64,000 bases of DNA from Azospirillum soli (GCF_017876165.1 NZ_JAGINQ010000001.1:496001-560000), one strand, 5' to 3'. Shown: positions 24,813 through 33,804, counted from the stretch's first letter. Notes: generated by a model not told the origin, from the sequence alone. Translations and numbers: made by a program.

Positions 24813-25175
24813 ATGCTCGGCACCCTCACCATCCTTCTCCTCTGCCAACTGGCGGGCGAGCTGCTCGCGCGCCTGCTGCATCTGCCGGTGCCGGGGCCGG
24901 TCATCGGCATGGTGTTCCTGTTCATCGGCCTGCTGATCCGCGGCGGCGTTCCGGCCCCGATTCAGGAAACGGCGGGCGGCATCCTGCGCCACCTGTCGCT
25001 GCTGTTCGTGCCGGCCGGCGTCGGCGTGATGACCCACGCGGAGCGGCTGGGCACCGAGGCGCTGCCCATCGCCGCCGCCCTGTTCGGCAGCACGCTGTTC
25101 GGCGTGGCGATCACCGCCTGGGTGATGAATGCGCTGCTGCGCCGCTCCAAAACCGACGGGGAGGGAACGCGATGA
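24813..25175 (+). CDS. CidA/LrgA family holin-like protein
   Basis: A 120-residue inner-membrane protein with four hydrophobic segments. Conserved CidA/LrgA sequence includes LLHLPVPGPVIGMVFLFIGL and FVPAGVGVMTH. The family is proposed to act with LrgB/CidB proteins in controlling murein hydrolase export, or in organic acid transport. Its stop codon overlaps the LrgB start by 4 bp. Confidence 0.92.
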   Translation: MLGTLTILLLCQLAGELLARLLHLPVPGPVIGMVFLFIGLLIRGGVPAPIQETAGGILRHLSLLFVPAGVGVMTHAERLGTEALPIAAALFGSTLFGVAITAWVMNALLRRSKTDGEGTR

Positions 25176-25894
25176 GCGCCGATTTCCGCGAAATCTGGGT
25201 CTACCTGTCGGCCAGCCCGCTCGCCGGCCTGACCCTGACGCTGGTCGCCTACCAGATCGGCCTGTGGATCTTCGAACGGTTCGGCCGCCGCCCGGTGCTG
25301 AACCCGGTCCTGATCGCCGTGCTTCTCCTCGCCGCCGTGCTCAGCGTCACCGGCGTCGAGTACCGCACCTATTTCGAGGGCGCGCAGTTCGTCCATTTCC
25401 TGCTCGGCCCGGCGACCGTGGCGCTGGCCGTTCCGCTCTACAACCAGTTCCATCAGGTGCGCCGCTCGGCCCTTGCCATGATCGTGGCGCTGCTGGTCGG
25501 CTCCGCCGCGTCGGCCCTGACCGCCGTCGCCATCGCCTGGGCCTTCGGCGGTTCCATGCCCACCCTGCTCTCGCTGGCGCCGAAGTCCGTCACCTCCCCC
25601 ATCGCCATGGGCGTGTCGGAACAGATCGGCGGCCTGCCGTCCCTGACCGCCGTGTTCGTCATCCTGACGGGCATCATCGCCGCGACGCTGGGCACCTGGG
25701 TGCTGAACCTGATTCGGGTGAAGGACTGGCGGGCGCGCGGATTCGGCATGGGCGTGGCCGCGCACGGCATCGGCACCGCCCGCGCCCTTCAGGTCAACGA
25801 GGTGGCCGGGGCCTTCGCGGGCCTCGGCATGGGCCTGAACGGCCTGGCGACCGCCATCCTCCTGCCGATCCTCTACCGGCTGATTTTTGGGTGA
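25172..25894 (+). CDS. LrgB family membrane protein
   Basis: A 240-residue polytopic protein with the LrgB signatures YFEGAQFVHFLLGPATVALA, LAPKSVTSPIAMGVSEQIGG and GVAAHGIGTARALQ. It is translated in coupling with the LrgA-type partner through an ATGA overlap. The two probably form one complex. Confidence 0.92.
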   Translation: MSADFREIWVYLSASPLAGLTLTLVAYQIGLWIFERFGRRPVLNPVLIAVLLLAAVLSVTGVEYRTYFEGAQFVHFLLGPATVALAVPLYNQFHQVRRSALAMIVALLVGSAASALTAVAIAWAFGGSMPTLLSLAPKSVTSPIAMGVSEQIGGLPSLTAVFVILTGIIAATLGTWVLNLIRVKDWRARGFGMGVAAHGIGTARALQVNEVAGAFAGLGMGLNGLATAILLPILYRLIFG

Positions 25895-25902
25895 ATCCTA
25901 CC

Positions 25903-25938
25903 TTGACACACGGTCTCTGCCTGCGCAGAGTACGCGCC
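25903..25938 (+). promoter_or_regulatory. Candidate promoter of the leuA leader transcript
   Basis: A perfect TTGACA lies at 25903-25908. A -10 at 17-bp spacing would fall at about 25926-25931 (CAGAGT, weak). The transcription start would then be at or next to the leader-peptide ATG at 25939, making the leader mRNA nearly leaderless. Confidence 0.5.
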
Positions 25939-25995
25939 ATGATCCACTTCGACCACACGAACGCCCTTCTGCGACTTATCAACCCGGCGCTTTGA
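25939..25995 (+). CDS. Leucine leader peptide (leuA attenuator)
   Basis: An 18-residue open frame, MIHFDHTNALLRLINPAL, upstream of leuA. Four of 18 residues are Leu and one is Ile. Three of the four Leu codons are CTT, which is rare in this GC-rich genome, as expected where ribosome stalling reports leucyl-tRNA level. A hairpin (25982-26005: ACCCGG-CGCT / AGCG-T-CCGGGT) overlaps its last codons. No Shine-Dalgarno precedes the ATG, consistent with leaderless initiation. Confidence 0.6.
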   Translation: MIHFDHTNALLRLINPAL

Positions 25996-26216
25996 GCGTC
26001 CGGGTCGTCTGCGTTCGCCTACCCTTTTTCCGGTCGAAGTGTATTTTTCCCATGAGCGCCCACTGCACACAGCGTGTCTCCCGGATGCGTGTCTCCCGGC
26101 CGGGGCCGGGGCTGCGACTTAGCAACGGTCGCTGAGCCCGCCCGGCAGCTCCGCGACCGTATCCGCGCCGGTCACTCACGACACGAGACACGCCCCAAGG
26201 GAAATCGAGAAGCGCC
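25982..26216 (+). promoter_or_regulatory. leuA: leuA leader region with alternative hairpins
   Basis: After the leader peptide the 5' region holds a hairpin at 25982-26005, two short T-runs (26024-26029 and 26043-26047), two copies of GCGTGTCTCCCGG at about 26072-26099, and an 8-bp perfect stem ACGGTCGC / GCGACCGT at 26125-26160. This is consistent with transcription attenuation of leuA. The exact terminator/antiterminator pairing is not resolved by eye. Confidence 0.45.
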
Positions 26217-27920
26217 ATGAACCACGTTGCCCCGAACACCGCCGCCGCCCAGAACGCCGGCAAGCACGAGAAGTACGTCCCCTTCGCCCCCGTCAAGCTG
26301 ACCGACCGCCAGTGGCCGAACCGCACGCTGGACAAGGCGCCGATGTGGTGCTCGGTGGACCTGCGCGACGGCAACCAGGCGCTGATCGAGCCGATGGGCG
26401 CCGACCGCAAGCGCGCCATGTTCGACCTGCTGCTGCGCATGGGCTTCAAGGAGATCGAGGTCGGCTTCCCCGCCGCCTCGCAGACCGATTTCGACTTCTG
26501 CCGTGAAGTGATCGAGCAGGGCCGCATCCCCGACGGCGTCACCATCCAGGTGCTGACCCAGTCGCGCGAGGAGCTGATCCGCCGCACCTTCGAGGGCATC
26601 AAGGGCGCCAAGCGCGCCATCGTGCACCTGTACAACTCGACCTCGGAGCTGCAGCGCCGCGTCGTCTTCGGCATGGACCGCCAGGGCATCATCGACATCG
26701 CCGTCGCCGGCACCAAGCTGGTCAAGCAGCTGGCCGCCGAGCATCCGGAGACCGAGATCGTCCTGCAATATTCGCCGGAGAGCTTCACCGGGACGGAGCT
26801 GGACTTCGCCCTGGAGATCTGCGAGGCGGTGATGGAGGTCTGGGAGCCGACCCCGCAGAACCGCGTCATCCTGAACCTGCCGGCGACGGTGGAGATGTCC
26901 ACCCCGAACATCCACGCCGACCAGATCGAGTGGTTCTGCCGCAACCTGAAGAACCGCGACTGCGCGATCATTTCGCTGCATCCGCACAACGACCGTGGCA
27001 CCGGCGTCGCGGCGGCGGAGCTGGGCATGCTGGCTGGCGCCGACCGCGTCGAGGGCACGCTGTTCGGCAACGGCGAGCGCACCGGCAACGTGGACGTGGT
27101 CACGCTGGCGCTGAACCTGCTGACCCAGGGCGTCGATCCGGGCCTGTCCATCGACGATATCAACGAGGTCGTGCGCGTGTCGGAATACTGCACGCAGCTG
27201 CCCGTGCACCCGCGCCACCCCTATGCCGGCGAGCTGGTCTTCACGGCCTTCTCCGGCTCGCACCAGGACGCCATCAACAAGGGCCTGAAGGCGCTGTCCA
27301 AGTCCAACCACGGCAAATGGGAGGTCCCGTACCTGCCCATCGACCCGCAGGACCTGGGCCGTTCCTACGAGGCGGTGATCCGCATCAACAGCCAGTCCGG
27401 CAAGGGCGGCATCGCCTACGTGCTGGAGAAGGACTACGGCTTCCAGATCCCGCGCCGCCTGCAGATCGAGTTCTCCAAGATCGTGCAGCGCATCGCCGAC
27501 GAGACCGGCAAGGAGCTGTCGCCCGCCGACATCCACGCCGCCTTCAAGGCCGAGTATCTGGACGCCGAGGCCCCGCTGGCCCTGATCGAGCACGGCACCG
27601 AGCCGCGCGGCCCCAACTCCGGCCCGCGCACCCTGACCGCCGTGGTCAAGCGCGACGGCAAGGCAGCGACCATCAAGGGCAAGGGCAACGGTCCCATCGA
27701 CGCCTTCCTGGACGCGCTGCGCCAGGACTGCAAGCTGGACCTGCACGTGGTGGACTACCGCGAACACGCCGTCGGCGAAGGCGAGGACGCCCAGGCGGCG
27801 GCCTATGTCGAGGTGAAGACGGCGGACGACCGCACTCTGTTCGGCGTCGGCATCGACCCGGACATCGTGACGGCGTCCTTGCGCGCCCTGGTCAGCGCCG
27901 CGAACCGCGCCGCGAAGTAA
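26217..27920 (+). CDS. leuA: 2-isopropylmalate synthase
   Basis: A 567-residue enzyme that condenses acetyl-CoA with 2-oxoisovalerate, the first committed step of leucine synthesis. It is the long form. The catalytic barrel has CSVDLRDGNQALIEPMG (metal and catalytic Asp/Arg), SLHPHNDRGTGVAA (metal His pair) and LFGNGERTGNVDVV. The C-terminal regulatory domain covers about residues 430-560, with GNGPIDAFLDAL, and binds leucine for feedback inhibition. Transcription appears to be controlled by the upstream leader peptide. The ATG follows a run of GGGAAATCGAGAAG. Confidence 0.96.
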   Translation: MNHVAPNTAAAQNAGKHEKYVPFAPVKLTDRQWPNRTLDKAPMWCSVDLRDGNQALIEPMGADRKRAMFDLLLRMGFKEIEVGFPAASQTDFDFCREVIEQGRIPDGVTIQVLTQSREELIRRTFEGIKGAKRAIVHLYNSTSELQRRVVFGMDRQGIIDIAVAGTKLVKQLAAEHPETEIVLQYSPESFTGTELDFALEICEAVMEVWEPTPQNRVILNLPATVEMSTPNIHADQIEWFCRNLKNRDCAIISLHPHNDRGTGVAAAELGMLAGADRVEGTLFGNGERTGNVDVVTLALNLLTQGVDPGLSIDDINEVVRVSEYCTQLPVHPRHPYAGELVFTAFSGSHQDAINKGLKALSKSNHGKWEVPYLPIDPQDLGRSYEAVIRINSQSGKGGIAYVLEKDYGFQIPRRLQIEFSKIVQRIADETGKELSPADIHAAFKAEYLDAEAPLALIEHGTEPRGPNSGPRTLTAVVKRDGKAATIKGKGNGPIDAFLDALRQDCKLDLHVVDYREHAVGEGEDAQAAAYVEVKTADDRTLFGVGIDPDIVTASLRALVSAANRAAK

Positions 27921-27938
27921 GAAAAGCGCCGGCAAACG

Positions 27939-28088
27939 AGCCCCCACCCAACCCTCCCCCACCTTCGGCTCTCAGCGAATGCCACGGCATTCGCCTGACG
28001 CCGTCAGCGGGAACGAAGTTCCCGCGAGAGGCGGGGAGGGCTTTTATCTCCTTCCCCCGCCAAAGGTGGGGGAAGGCCGGGATGGGGG
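27939..28088. repeat. Long compound palindromic repeat between leuA and hldD
   Basis: Outer arms starting GCCCCCACCC and ending GGGATGGGGGC form an imperfect stem of about 25 bp. Inside are two perfect hairpins, GCGAATGCC/GGCATTCGC (27974-27993) and GCGGGAAC/GTTCCCGC (28006-28024), joined by CTGAC-GCC-GTCAG. It is a larger member of the G-rich intergenic repeat family and fills most of the gap. Confidence 0.75.
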
Positions 28089-28190
28089 CCCGCCGCATCA
28101 ACTTCCCCACCCCACCTTGCGGCGCCCCTTCCCGCCCCCTATAAGGGCCTGACGCCCTTCATGTCCGACCGGCGGTAAGGATAGCCCTGC

Positions 28191-29177
28191 ATGATCGTGG
28201 TCACCGGCGGCGCCGGCTTCATCGGCTCCAACCTCGTGGCAGCCCTGGCGGCGCGCGGCATCACCAACGTCGCGGTGATCGACCGTTTCCGCGATGGCGA
28301 GAAATGGCAGAACCTTGCCAAGCGCGAGGTCGCGACCCTCGTCCCGCCCGAAAACACGCTGGCCTTCCTCGATCAGAACGCGGCCGAAATCGACGTGGTC
28401 TTCCACCTCGGCGCCGTGTCCGCCACGACCGAGCGCGACGTGGACAAGATCGTCGCCAACAACGTCGCCCTGACGCTGGACCTGTGGAAGTGGTGCGCGT
28501 GGCGCGGCGCCCGGCTGATCTACGCGTCCTCCGCCGCGACCTACGGCGACGGCTCGGCCGGCTTCGACGACGACGGCTCTCCCGAAGCCCTGGCCAATCT
28601 CCGCCCGCTGAACGCCTATGGCTGGTCCAAGCATCTGGTGGACCGCCGCGTCGCCCGCGTGCTGGCCGAGGGCGACATGGCCCCGCCGCAGTGGGCCGGG
28701 CTGAAGTTCTTCAACGTCTACGGCCCGAACGAGCAGCACAAGGGCGACATGATGAGCGTCGTCGCCAAGCTGACGCCCAAGCTCCAGGCCGGGGAACCGG
28801 CGCGCCTGTTCAAATCGCACCGCCCGGAGTTCGATGACGGCGGGCAGCTGCGCGACTTCATTTACGTGGACGACTGCGTCGCCGTGATGCTGTGGCTGCT
28901 CGACAACCCGGAGGTCAACGGCCTGTTCAACGTCGGCACCGGGCAGGCGCGCAGCTTCAAGGATCTGGCGCTCGCCACCTTCGCCGCCCTCGGCCAGCCT
29001 CCGCGCATCGAGTATTTCGACATGCCGGAGGTCTTGCGCGGCAAGTACCAGTATTTCACCGAGGCCAGGACCGAACGCCTGCGCGCCGCCGGCTTCACCC
29101 AGCCCTTCACGACGCTGGAAGAGGGTGTGCGCCGCTACGTCCAGGACTTCCTCACCCAACCCGACCCGTACCGCTAA
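28191..29177 (+). CDS. hldD: ADP-L-glycero-D-manno-heptose 6-epimerase
   Basis: A 328-residue extended SDR epimerase that makes the activated heptose for the lipopolysaccharide inner core. It has the N-terminal NAD(P) motif TGGAGFIGSN, IYASSAATYGDG, the catalytic YGWSK pair, the HldD-characteristic KFFNVYGPNEQHKG, and FKSHRPEFDDGGQLRDFIYVDD. The length is normal. No other heptose genes are in the window. Confidence 0.94.
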   Translation: MIVVTGGAGFIGSNLVAALAARGITNVAVIDRFRDGEKWQNLAKREVATLVPPENTLAFLDQNAAEIDVVFHLGAVSATTERDVDKIVANNVALTLDLWKWCAWRGARLIYASSAATYGDGSAGFDDDGSPEALANLRPLNAYGWSKHLVDRRVARVLAEGDMAPPQWAGLKFFNVYGPNEQHKGDMMSVVAKLTPKLQAGEPARLFKSHRPEFDDGGQLRDFIYVDDCVAVMLWLLDNPEVNGLFNVGTGQARSFKDLALATFAALGQPPRIEYFDMPEVLRGKYQYFTEARTERLRAAGFTQPFTTLEEGVRRYVQDFLTQPDPYR

Positions 29178-29209
29178 CCACACCCCAAAAATAAGCGCCG
29201 GGAGCCCGC

Positions 29210-30013
29210 ATGCTCGCCCTAGCCTTTCCCGCCCTCGACCCGGTCGCCTTCGAACTGGGGCCGATCGTCATCCGCTGGTACGCGCTGGCCTATCTGGCCG
29301 GCTTCGTGCTGGGCTGGCGCTACTGCCTGCATCTGGCGCGCACCAACCCCGGCCGCCCCTCGGCGGAGGATTTCGACGACTTCCTGACCTGGGCGGTCAT
29401 CGGCGTGATCCTGGGCGGGCGCATCGGCTACGTGCTGTTCTACAACCTGCCCTTCTACCTCCAGAACCCGCTGGACGCGCTGATGGTCTGGCACGGCGGC
29501 ATGTCGTTCCACGGCGGCCTGCTCGGCGTCATCCTGGCGATCCTGCTGTTTTCCCTGCGACGGGGCATCTCGCCCTTCGCGTTCGGCGACCTGATCGCCG
29601 CCGCCGCACCCATCGGGCTGTTCTTCGGCCGTATCGCCAACTTCATCAACGGCGAACTCTACGGCCGGGCGGCGCCCGACGTGCCGTGGGCAATCGTCTT
29701 CCCGCGCGATCCGATGCAGGTGCCCCGCCACCCGAGCCAGCTCTACGAGGCCGCTCTGGAGGGCGCCGTGCTGTTCGTCGTGCTCGCCATCGCCGTGCGC
29801 CTTCCCGCCGTGCGCGAGCGGCCGGGCACGGTCGCCGGCCTCTTCTTCATCGGCTACGGCCTGTCGCGCATCATCGTGGAGTTCTTCCGCGAGCCCGACC
29901 CGCAGCTTGGCTTCCTGTTCGCCGGGGCCACCATGGGCCAGCTGCTGTCGCTGCCGATGGTCCTGTTCGGCCTGTGGCTGGTCGCCCGCGCCCGCCGGAC
30001 GGTCGTGGCATGA
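29210..30013 (+). CDS. lgt: Prolipoprotein diacylglyceryl transferase
   Basis: A 267-residue polytopic inner-membrane enzyme that transfers diacylglycerol to the lipobox Cys of prolipoproteins. The Lgt signature GRIANFINGELYG and the catalytic-region motif HGGMSFHGGLLG are present, with about seven hydrophobic segments. It overlaps the next gene by 4 bp (ATGA), so translation is coupled. Confidence 0.96.
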   Translation: MLALAFPALDPVAFELGPIVIRWYALAYLAGFVLGWRYCLHLARTNPGRPSAEDFDDFLTWAVIGVILGGRIGYVLFYNLPFYLQNPLDALMVWHGGMSFHGGLLGVILAILLFSLRRGISPFAFGDLIAAAAPIGLFFGRIANFINGELYGRAAPDVPWAIVFPRDPMQVPRHPSQLYEAALEGAVLFVVLAIAVRLPAVRERPGTVAGLFFIGYGLSRIIVEFFREPDPQLGFLFAGATMGQLLSLPMVLFGLWLVARARRTVVA

Positions 30014-31125
30014 GCGACGGCGCGGACACCCTCGCCCACCATCTCGCCGCCCGGATCCTGCTGGACGGCCCGCTGTCCGTCGCCGCCTTCATGGGCGAGG
30101 CGCTGGGTCACCCCCGCTTCGGCTACTACATGCGCCAGGACCCGTTCGGCGTGTCCGGCGACTTCACCACCGCGCCGGAAATCAGCCAGATGTTCGGCGA
30201 ACTGGTAGGCCTGTGGTGCGTGGACAGCTGGGCGCGCCTCGGCGGGCCCGCGCCCTTCCATCTCGTGGAACTCGGCCCCGGTCGCGGCACGCTGATGCAG
30301 GACGCGCTGCGCGCCGCCGCGCTCGTCCCCGCCTTCCGCGACGCCGCCCAGGTCCACCTCGTCGAGACCAGCCCGACGCTCCGCGCCCGCCAGCGCGCCA
30401 CCCTGGGCGACACCCCGGTGACGTGGCACAACCGGCTGGAGGACGTGCCGGACGGCCCGACCCTCCTCATCGCCAACGAGTTCTTCGACGCCCTTCCCAT
30501 CCGCCAGATCCAGAAGACCAACCACGGCTGGTTCGAGCGGCTGATCGACGTCGATCCCGAATCGCCCCCCGATGCCCCCCGCTTCCGCTTCGTGCTGGAA
30601 GCCTTCGGCAGCTCCGGTTCGCGACTCGTCCCCGACTCGCTCCGCGACGCGCCGGAGGGCAGCGTGGTCGAGGTCTCCCCGGCGTCCCAATCCGTCGCCC
30701 GCCTGATCGGCCAGCGCATCGCGACCGCTCCCGGCACGGCCATCATCATCGATTACGGCTACCCCCAAGGCCCCGCCGTCGGCGACACGCTTCAGGCGCT
30801 CCGGAAGCACGCCTTCGCCCCGGTGCTCGACTCGCCCGGCGAGGCCGACCTGACCGCCCATGTAGACTTCGCCTCCATCGCCGCCGCCGCGCGCGAGGGC
30901 GGCGCCGACGCCTTCGGCCCTGTGGACCAAGGCGCGTGGCTGACCAGCCTCGGCATCGGCCCGCGCGCCGACGCGCTGAAGCGCACCGCCACGCGGAAGC
31001 AGGCCGCCGACATCGACTCCGCGCTCAACCGCTTGATCGCACCCGATCAAATGGGCACCCTGTTCAAGGTCCTCGCGCTGACCTCCCCCGGCCGGGGGGC
31101 GCCGGCCGGCTTCGAGGCCCTCTAA
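30010..31125 (+). CDS. MidA/NDUFAF7-family SAM-dependent methyltransferase
   Basis: A 371-residue class I methyltransferase of the DUF185 family. The mitochondrial homologue NDUFAF7 methylates an arginine of a complex I subunit. Conserved stretches are GDFTTAPEISQMFGELVGLW, LVELGPGRGTLMQDALR (SAM motif I), LIANEFFDALPIRQ and IIIDYGYPQGPAVGDTLQA. The bacterial substrate is unproven. It lies between lgt and pgeF, a recurrent alphaproteobacterial arrangement. The stop codon lies inside the first hairpin of a repeat array. Confidence 0.92.
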   Translation: MSDGADTLAHHLAARILLDGPLSVAAFMGEALGHPRFGYYMRQDPFGVSGDFTTAPEISQMFGELVGLWCVDSWARLGGPAPFHLVELGPGRGTLMQDALRAAALVPAFRDAAQVHLVETSPTLRARQRATLGDTPVTWHNRLEDVPDGPTLLIANEFFDALPIRQIQKTNHGWFERLIDVDPESPPDAPRFRFVLEAFGSSGSRLVPDSLRDAPEGSVVEVSPASQSVARLIGQRIATAPGTAIIIDYGYPQGPAVGDTLQALRKHAFAPVLDSPGEADLTAHVDFASIAAAAREGGADAFGPVDQGAWLTSLGIGPRADALKRTATRKQAADIDSALNRLIAPDQMGTLFKVLALTSPGRGAPAGFEAL

Positions 31126-31236
31126 AGCGAATTTGCATTCGCTTTAGATTCATATGGCCTCATGTGCCGGCCGGGCTTCGGCCGCACGTGCGGCCGGGAC
31201 CGCCATCGCGGTCCAAAGCGGATGAAAATCCGCTTT
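31122..31236. repeat. Array of intergenic hairpins between the MidA-type gene and pgeF
   Basis: Three perfect hairpins are evident: CTAAAGCGAAT/ATTCGCTTTAG (31122-31147, containing the stop codon), GGACCGC/GCGGTCC (31197-31214) and AAAGCGGAT-GAAA-ATCCGCTTT (31215-31236). Between the first two is a GGCCG-rich stretch that can also pair. The first and last share the AAAGCG/CGCTTT end. It looks like a composite REP/BIME-type element. Confidence 0.75.
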
Positions 31237-31271
31237 AAGAAAAGAGACAGGGTCAATAAAGGGACAGGGTT

Positions 31272-32042
31272 GTGATCACGCTTGGCGCGCTGAACGAAAT
31301 CACCCACATCCGCCACGCCTTCTTCACACGCGCGGGCGGGGTGTCCACGGGGCTGTACGCCTCGCTGAACGTCGGCTTCGGGTCGGGCGACGCCCCGGCC
31401 GCCGTCGCGGAAAACCGGGCGCGCGCCGCCGCTCGGCTCGACCTGCCGCCCGAGCGGCTCATCAGCTGCTACCAGGTGCACAGCCCGACCTGCATCACGG
31501 TGACCGAGCCCTGGACCCAGGACAAGGCCCCGCAGGCCGACGCCATGGTCACCAAGGTGCCGGGCATCGCGCTGGGCATCCTGACCGCCGACTGTGCGCC
31601 CGTGCTGTTCGCCGACGCCAAGGCGAAGGTGATCGGCGCCGCCCACGCCGGCTGGAAGGGTGCGAAGGGCGGCGTGCTGGAGGCCACCGTCAAGGCGATG
31701 GCGGCGCTCGGCGCCAAGCCGTCGCGCATCGTCGCCGCGATCGGCCCCTGCATCGCCCAGCGCTCCTACGAGGTCGGGCCGGAGTTCCCCACCCCCTTCC
31801 TGGAGGAATCGCCGGAAAACCGCGACTTCTTCGCGCCGTCGCGCAAGGAGGGGCATTTCCTGTTCGACCTGCCCGGCTACGTCACCCGGCGCCTCGGCAA
31901 CGCGGGCGTGGAGGTGGTCCAACGCTGCCCCAACGACACGCTGGCCGAGGAGGACCGCTTCTTCAGCTACCGCCGCTCCTGCCTGCGCGGCGAGAAGGAT
32001 TACGGCCGCGGCCTTTCCGCCATCCTTTTGCAGGGGCAATGA
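31272..32042 (+). CDS. pgeF: Peptidoglycan editing factor PgeF (multicopper polyphenol oxidase/YfiH family)
   Basis: A 256-residue soluble protein. In E. coli PgeF removes L-Ser wrongly built into UDP-MurNAc peptides. Family motifs are HAFFTRAGGVSTGLYASLNV, SCYQVHSPTC, LTADCAPVLFAD, GAAHAGWKGAKGGV and IGPCIAQRSYEVGPEF, including the Cys and His metal/catalytic residues. A GTG start is used. Two copies of GGGACAGGGT-like sequence lie just upstream, and the ribosome-binding site is weak. Confidence 0.92.
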   Translation: MITLGALNEITHIRHAFFTRAGGVSTGLYASLNVGFGSGDAPAAVAENRARAAARLDLPPERLISCYQVHSPTCITVTEPWTQDKAPQADAMVTKVPGIALGILTADCAPVLFADAKAKVIGAAHAGWKGAKGGVLEATVKAMAALGAKPSRIVAAIGPCIAQRSYEVGPEFPTPFLEESPENRDFFAPSRKEGHFLFDLPGYVTRRLGNAGVEVVQRCPNDTLAEEDRFFSYRRSCLRGEKDYGRGLSAILLQGQ

Positions 32043-32106
32043 GCCTTCAAGGCTAAGCCCCTTCGGCCGACATCGCTCCTCCGGGCAATGTTTGTTGAGC
32101 GGATTG

Positions 32107-32124
32107 ATTGCACTCGAACGCAAT
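32107..32124. promoter_or_regulatory. Dyad upstream of the bacteriohemerythrin gene
   Basis: The inverted repeat ATTGC-N8-GCAAT lies 63 bp before the start codon. It could be an operator. It does not match the FNR consensus TTGAT-N4-ATCAA. Confidence 0.3.
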
Positions 32125-32187
32125 TCGGGTAAGAATACGTCCGCCGCAAGCATTACCGGGGCAGGCGCATTTCGGAGGAGGACCGGC

Positions 32188-32607
32188 ATGTTGCTCGATT
32201 GGCGCGACGAGATGGTCCTCGACCATGGGGGCCTCGACACCGACCACCGGGATCAGCACGATCTGATTCGCCGCTTCGTGGACCTTCCCGGCGAGGAGGA
32301 GCAACGCGACGAGGCCCTGTCCATCCTGGAGGAACTGCGCACCGTCTCCACCCGCCATTTCGCGCGGGAGGAGCGGGTGCTGGCCTCCATCAAATACCCG
32401 CATCTGGCCGAACACCGTGCCCAGCACCGCCGTCTGGCCGAGATTCTCGGCGAGATCATCATGCAGGTGGAGGCCCGCGAGTCGGCCTTCACCTTCGCCT
32501 ACACGAAGAGCAAGGCGGACGAGCTGCTGCAATTCTGGTTCTTCGACCATTTCGCGAAGGCCGACCTGCGCCTGAAGACGCACCTCGCGAAATTCGGCGT
32601 GCGGTGA
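32188..32607 (+). CDS. Bacteriohemerythrin
   Basis: A 139-residue single-domain hemerythrin that should bind O2 through a diiron site. Likely ligands are His20 (or His24), His57, Glu61, His76, His80, His121 and Asp126. The loop before His121 is four residues longer than in the hemerythrin domain at 10465-11607. GGAGGAGGA precedes the ATG. Possible roles are oxygen storage or delivery, or sensing, in a microaerophilic lifestyle. Confidence 0.92.
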   Translation: MLLDWRDEMVLDHGGLDTDHRDQHDLIRRFVDLPGEEEQRDEALSILEELRTVSTRHFAREERVLASIKYPHLAEHRAQHRRLAEILGEIIMQVEARESAFTFAYTKSKADELLQFWFFDHFAKADLRLKTHLAKFGVR

Positions 32608-32689
32608 GACCGTTGGTATGCGGACGGGCGGTATGCGGGGAACGCAACGCCGGGCTTCCATGGCCTGTTGAACGGCTTGTCATGGAACG

Positions 32690-32717
32690 TTTACACGGCC
32701 ACGACCCTTTGTTATGG
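32690..32717 (+). promoter_or_regulatory. prs: Candidate sigma-70 promoter for prs
   Basis: TTTACA (32690-32695) and TTATGG (32712-32717) are spaced 16 bp apart, about 85 bp upstream of the prs start codon. Confidence 0.5.
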
Positions 32718-32800
32718 TCCGGCCCGTTTTCAAGGGGCGGCGTCGGCATAGGGCCGATGGTTGCCCTGAAACCGTTTCCCTGCAGAGAGAGCCGACTGCG

Positions 32801-33736
32801 ATGAAGGTGCTTGCCGGCAACAGCAACCGTCCGCTGGCCGAGGCCATCTCCACCTGTCTCGGCGTGCCGCTGACCAAAGCGAGCATCCGCCGTTTTTCGG
32901 ACATGGAGGTGTTCGTCGAAATCCTGGAGAACGTGCGCGGCGAGGACGTGTTCGTCATCCAGTCGACGTCGTTCCCGGCCAACGACAACCTGATGGAGCT
33001 GCTGGTCACCATCGACGCGCTGCGTCGCGGGTCGGCCCGGCGCATCACGGCGGTCATCCCCTACTACGGCTACGCGCGTCAGGACCGCAAGACCGGTCCC
33101 CGCACGCCGATCTCGGCCAAGCTGGTCGCCAACCTGATCACCCAGGCCGGCGCCAACCGCGTGCTGACGATGGACCTGCACGCGGGCCAGATCCAAGGCT
33201 TCTTCGACATCCCGACGGACAACCTGATGGCCGCCCCGGTGTTCGAGAAGGACATCCGCGCGACCTTCAGCGACGTCGGTGAAGTGACCATGGTGTCGCC
33301 GGACGTCGGCGGCGTGGTGCGCGCCCGCTCGCTGGCCAAGCGCCTGGACGCCGATCTCGCCATCATCGACAAGCGGCGCGAGCGCGCCGGCGTGTCGGAG
33401 GTGATGAACATCATTGGTGACGTGAAGAACCGCCGCTGCATCCTGCTGGATGACATCGTGGACTCGGGCGGCACCCTGTGCAACGCCGCGGTCGCGCTGA
33501 TGGACGCGGGTGCCAAGTCGGTGCACGCCTACTGCACGCACGGCGTTCTGTCCGGCGGTGCCGTCGCCCGCGTGGCCGTCTCCCCGCTGGAGCAGCTGGT
33601 CACCACCGACAGCATCCAGGCGACCGAGGCCGTGCGCGTGTCCCGCAACACCCGCCAGCTGACCATCGCCCCGCTGATCGCCGAAGCCATCATGCGCATC
33701 AGCGAAGAGCGTTCGGTGTCGAGCCTGTTCTCGTAA
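32801..33736 (+). CDS. prs: Ribose-phosphate pyrophosphokinase
   Basis: A 311-residue enzyme making PRPP from ribose 5-phosphate and ATP for nucleotide, His and Trp synthesis. It has the catalytic flexible loop region [20 protein letters not shown], the metal-binding [18 protein letters not shown], and the PRPP-binding loop [13 protein letters not shown]. The length and the N terminus ([16 protein letters not shown]) match the family. Confidence 0.97.
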   Translation: MKVLAGNSNRPLAEAISTCLGVPLTKASIRRFSDMEVFVEILENVRGEDVFVIQSTSFPANDNLMELLVTIDALRRGSARRITAVIPYYGYARQDRKTGPRTPISAKLVANLITQAGANRVLTMDLHAGQIQGFFDIPTDNLMAAPVFEKDIRATFSDVGEVTMVSPDVGGVVRARSLAKRLDADLAIIDKRRERAGVSEVMNIIGDVKNRRCILLDDIVDSGGTLCNAAVALMDAGAKSVHAYCTHGVLSGGAVARVAVSPLEQLVTTDSIQATEAVRVSRNTRQLTIAPLIAEAIMRISEERSVSSLFS

Positions 33737-33765
33737 AACGACAGGTTCCAGCACGAGAAACGAGC

Positions 33766-33795
33766 GGAGCGGCTTCGGCCGCTCCGTTTTCGTTT
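33766..33795 (+). terminator. Rho-independent terminator after prs
   Basis: GGAGCGGC-TTCG-GCCGCTCC, an 8-bp perfect stem with a UUCG tetraloop, followed by GTTTTCGTTT. Confidence 0.9.
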
Positions 33796-33804
33796 GGACT
33801 CCCC

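Noticed and set aside
29125..30009. Open frame fused in front of the MidA-type methyltransferase
   Set aside because: Out of frame with lgt and Arg/Pro-rich. The real start is the ATGA overlap at 30010.
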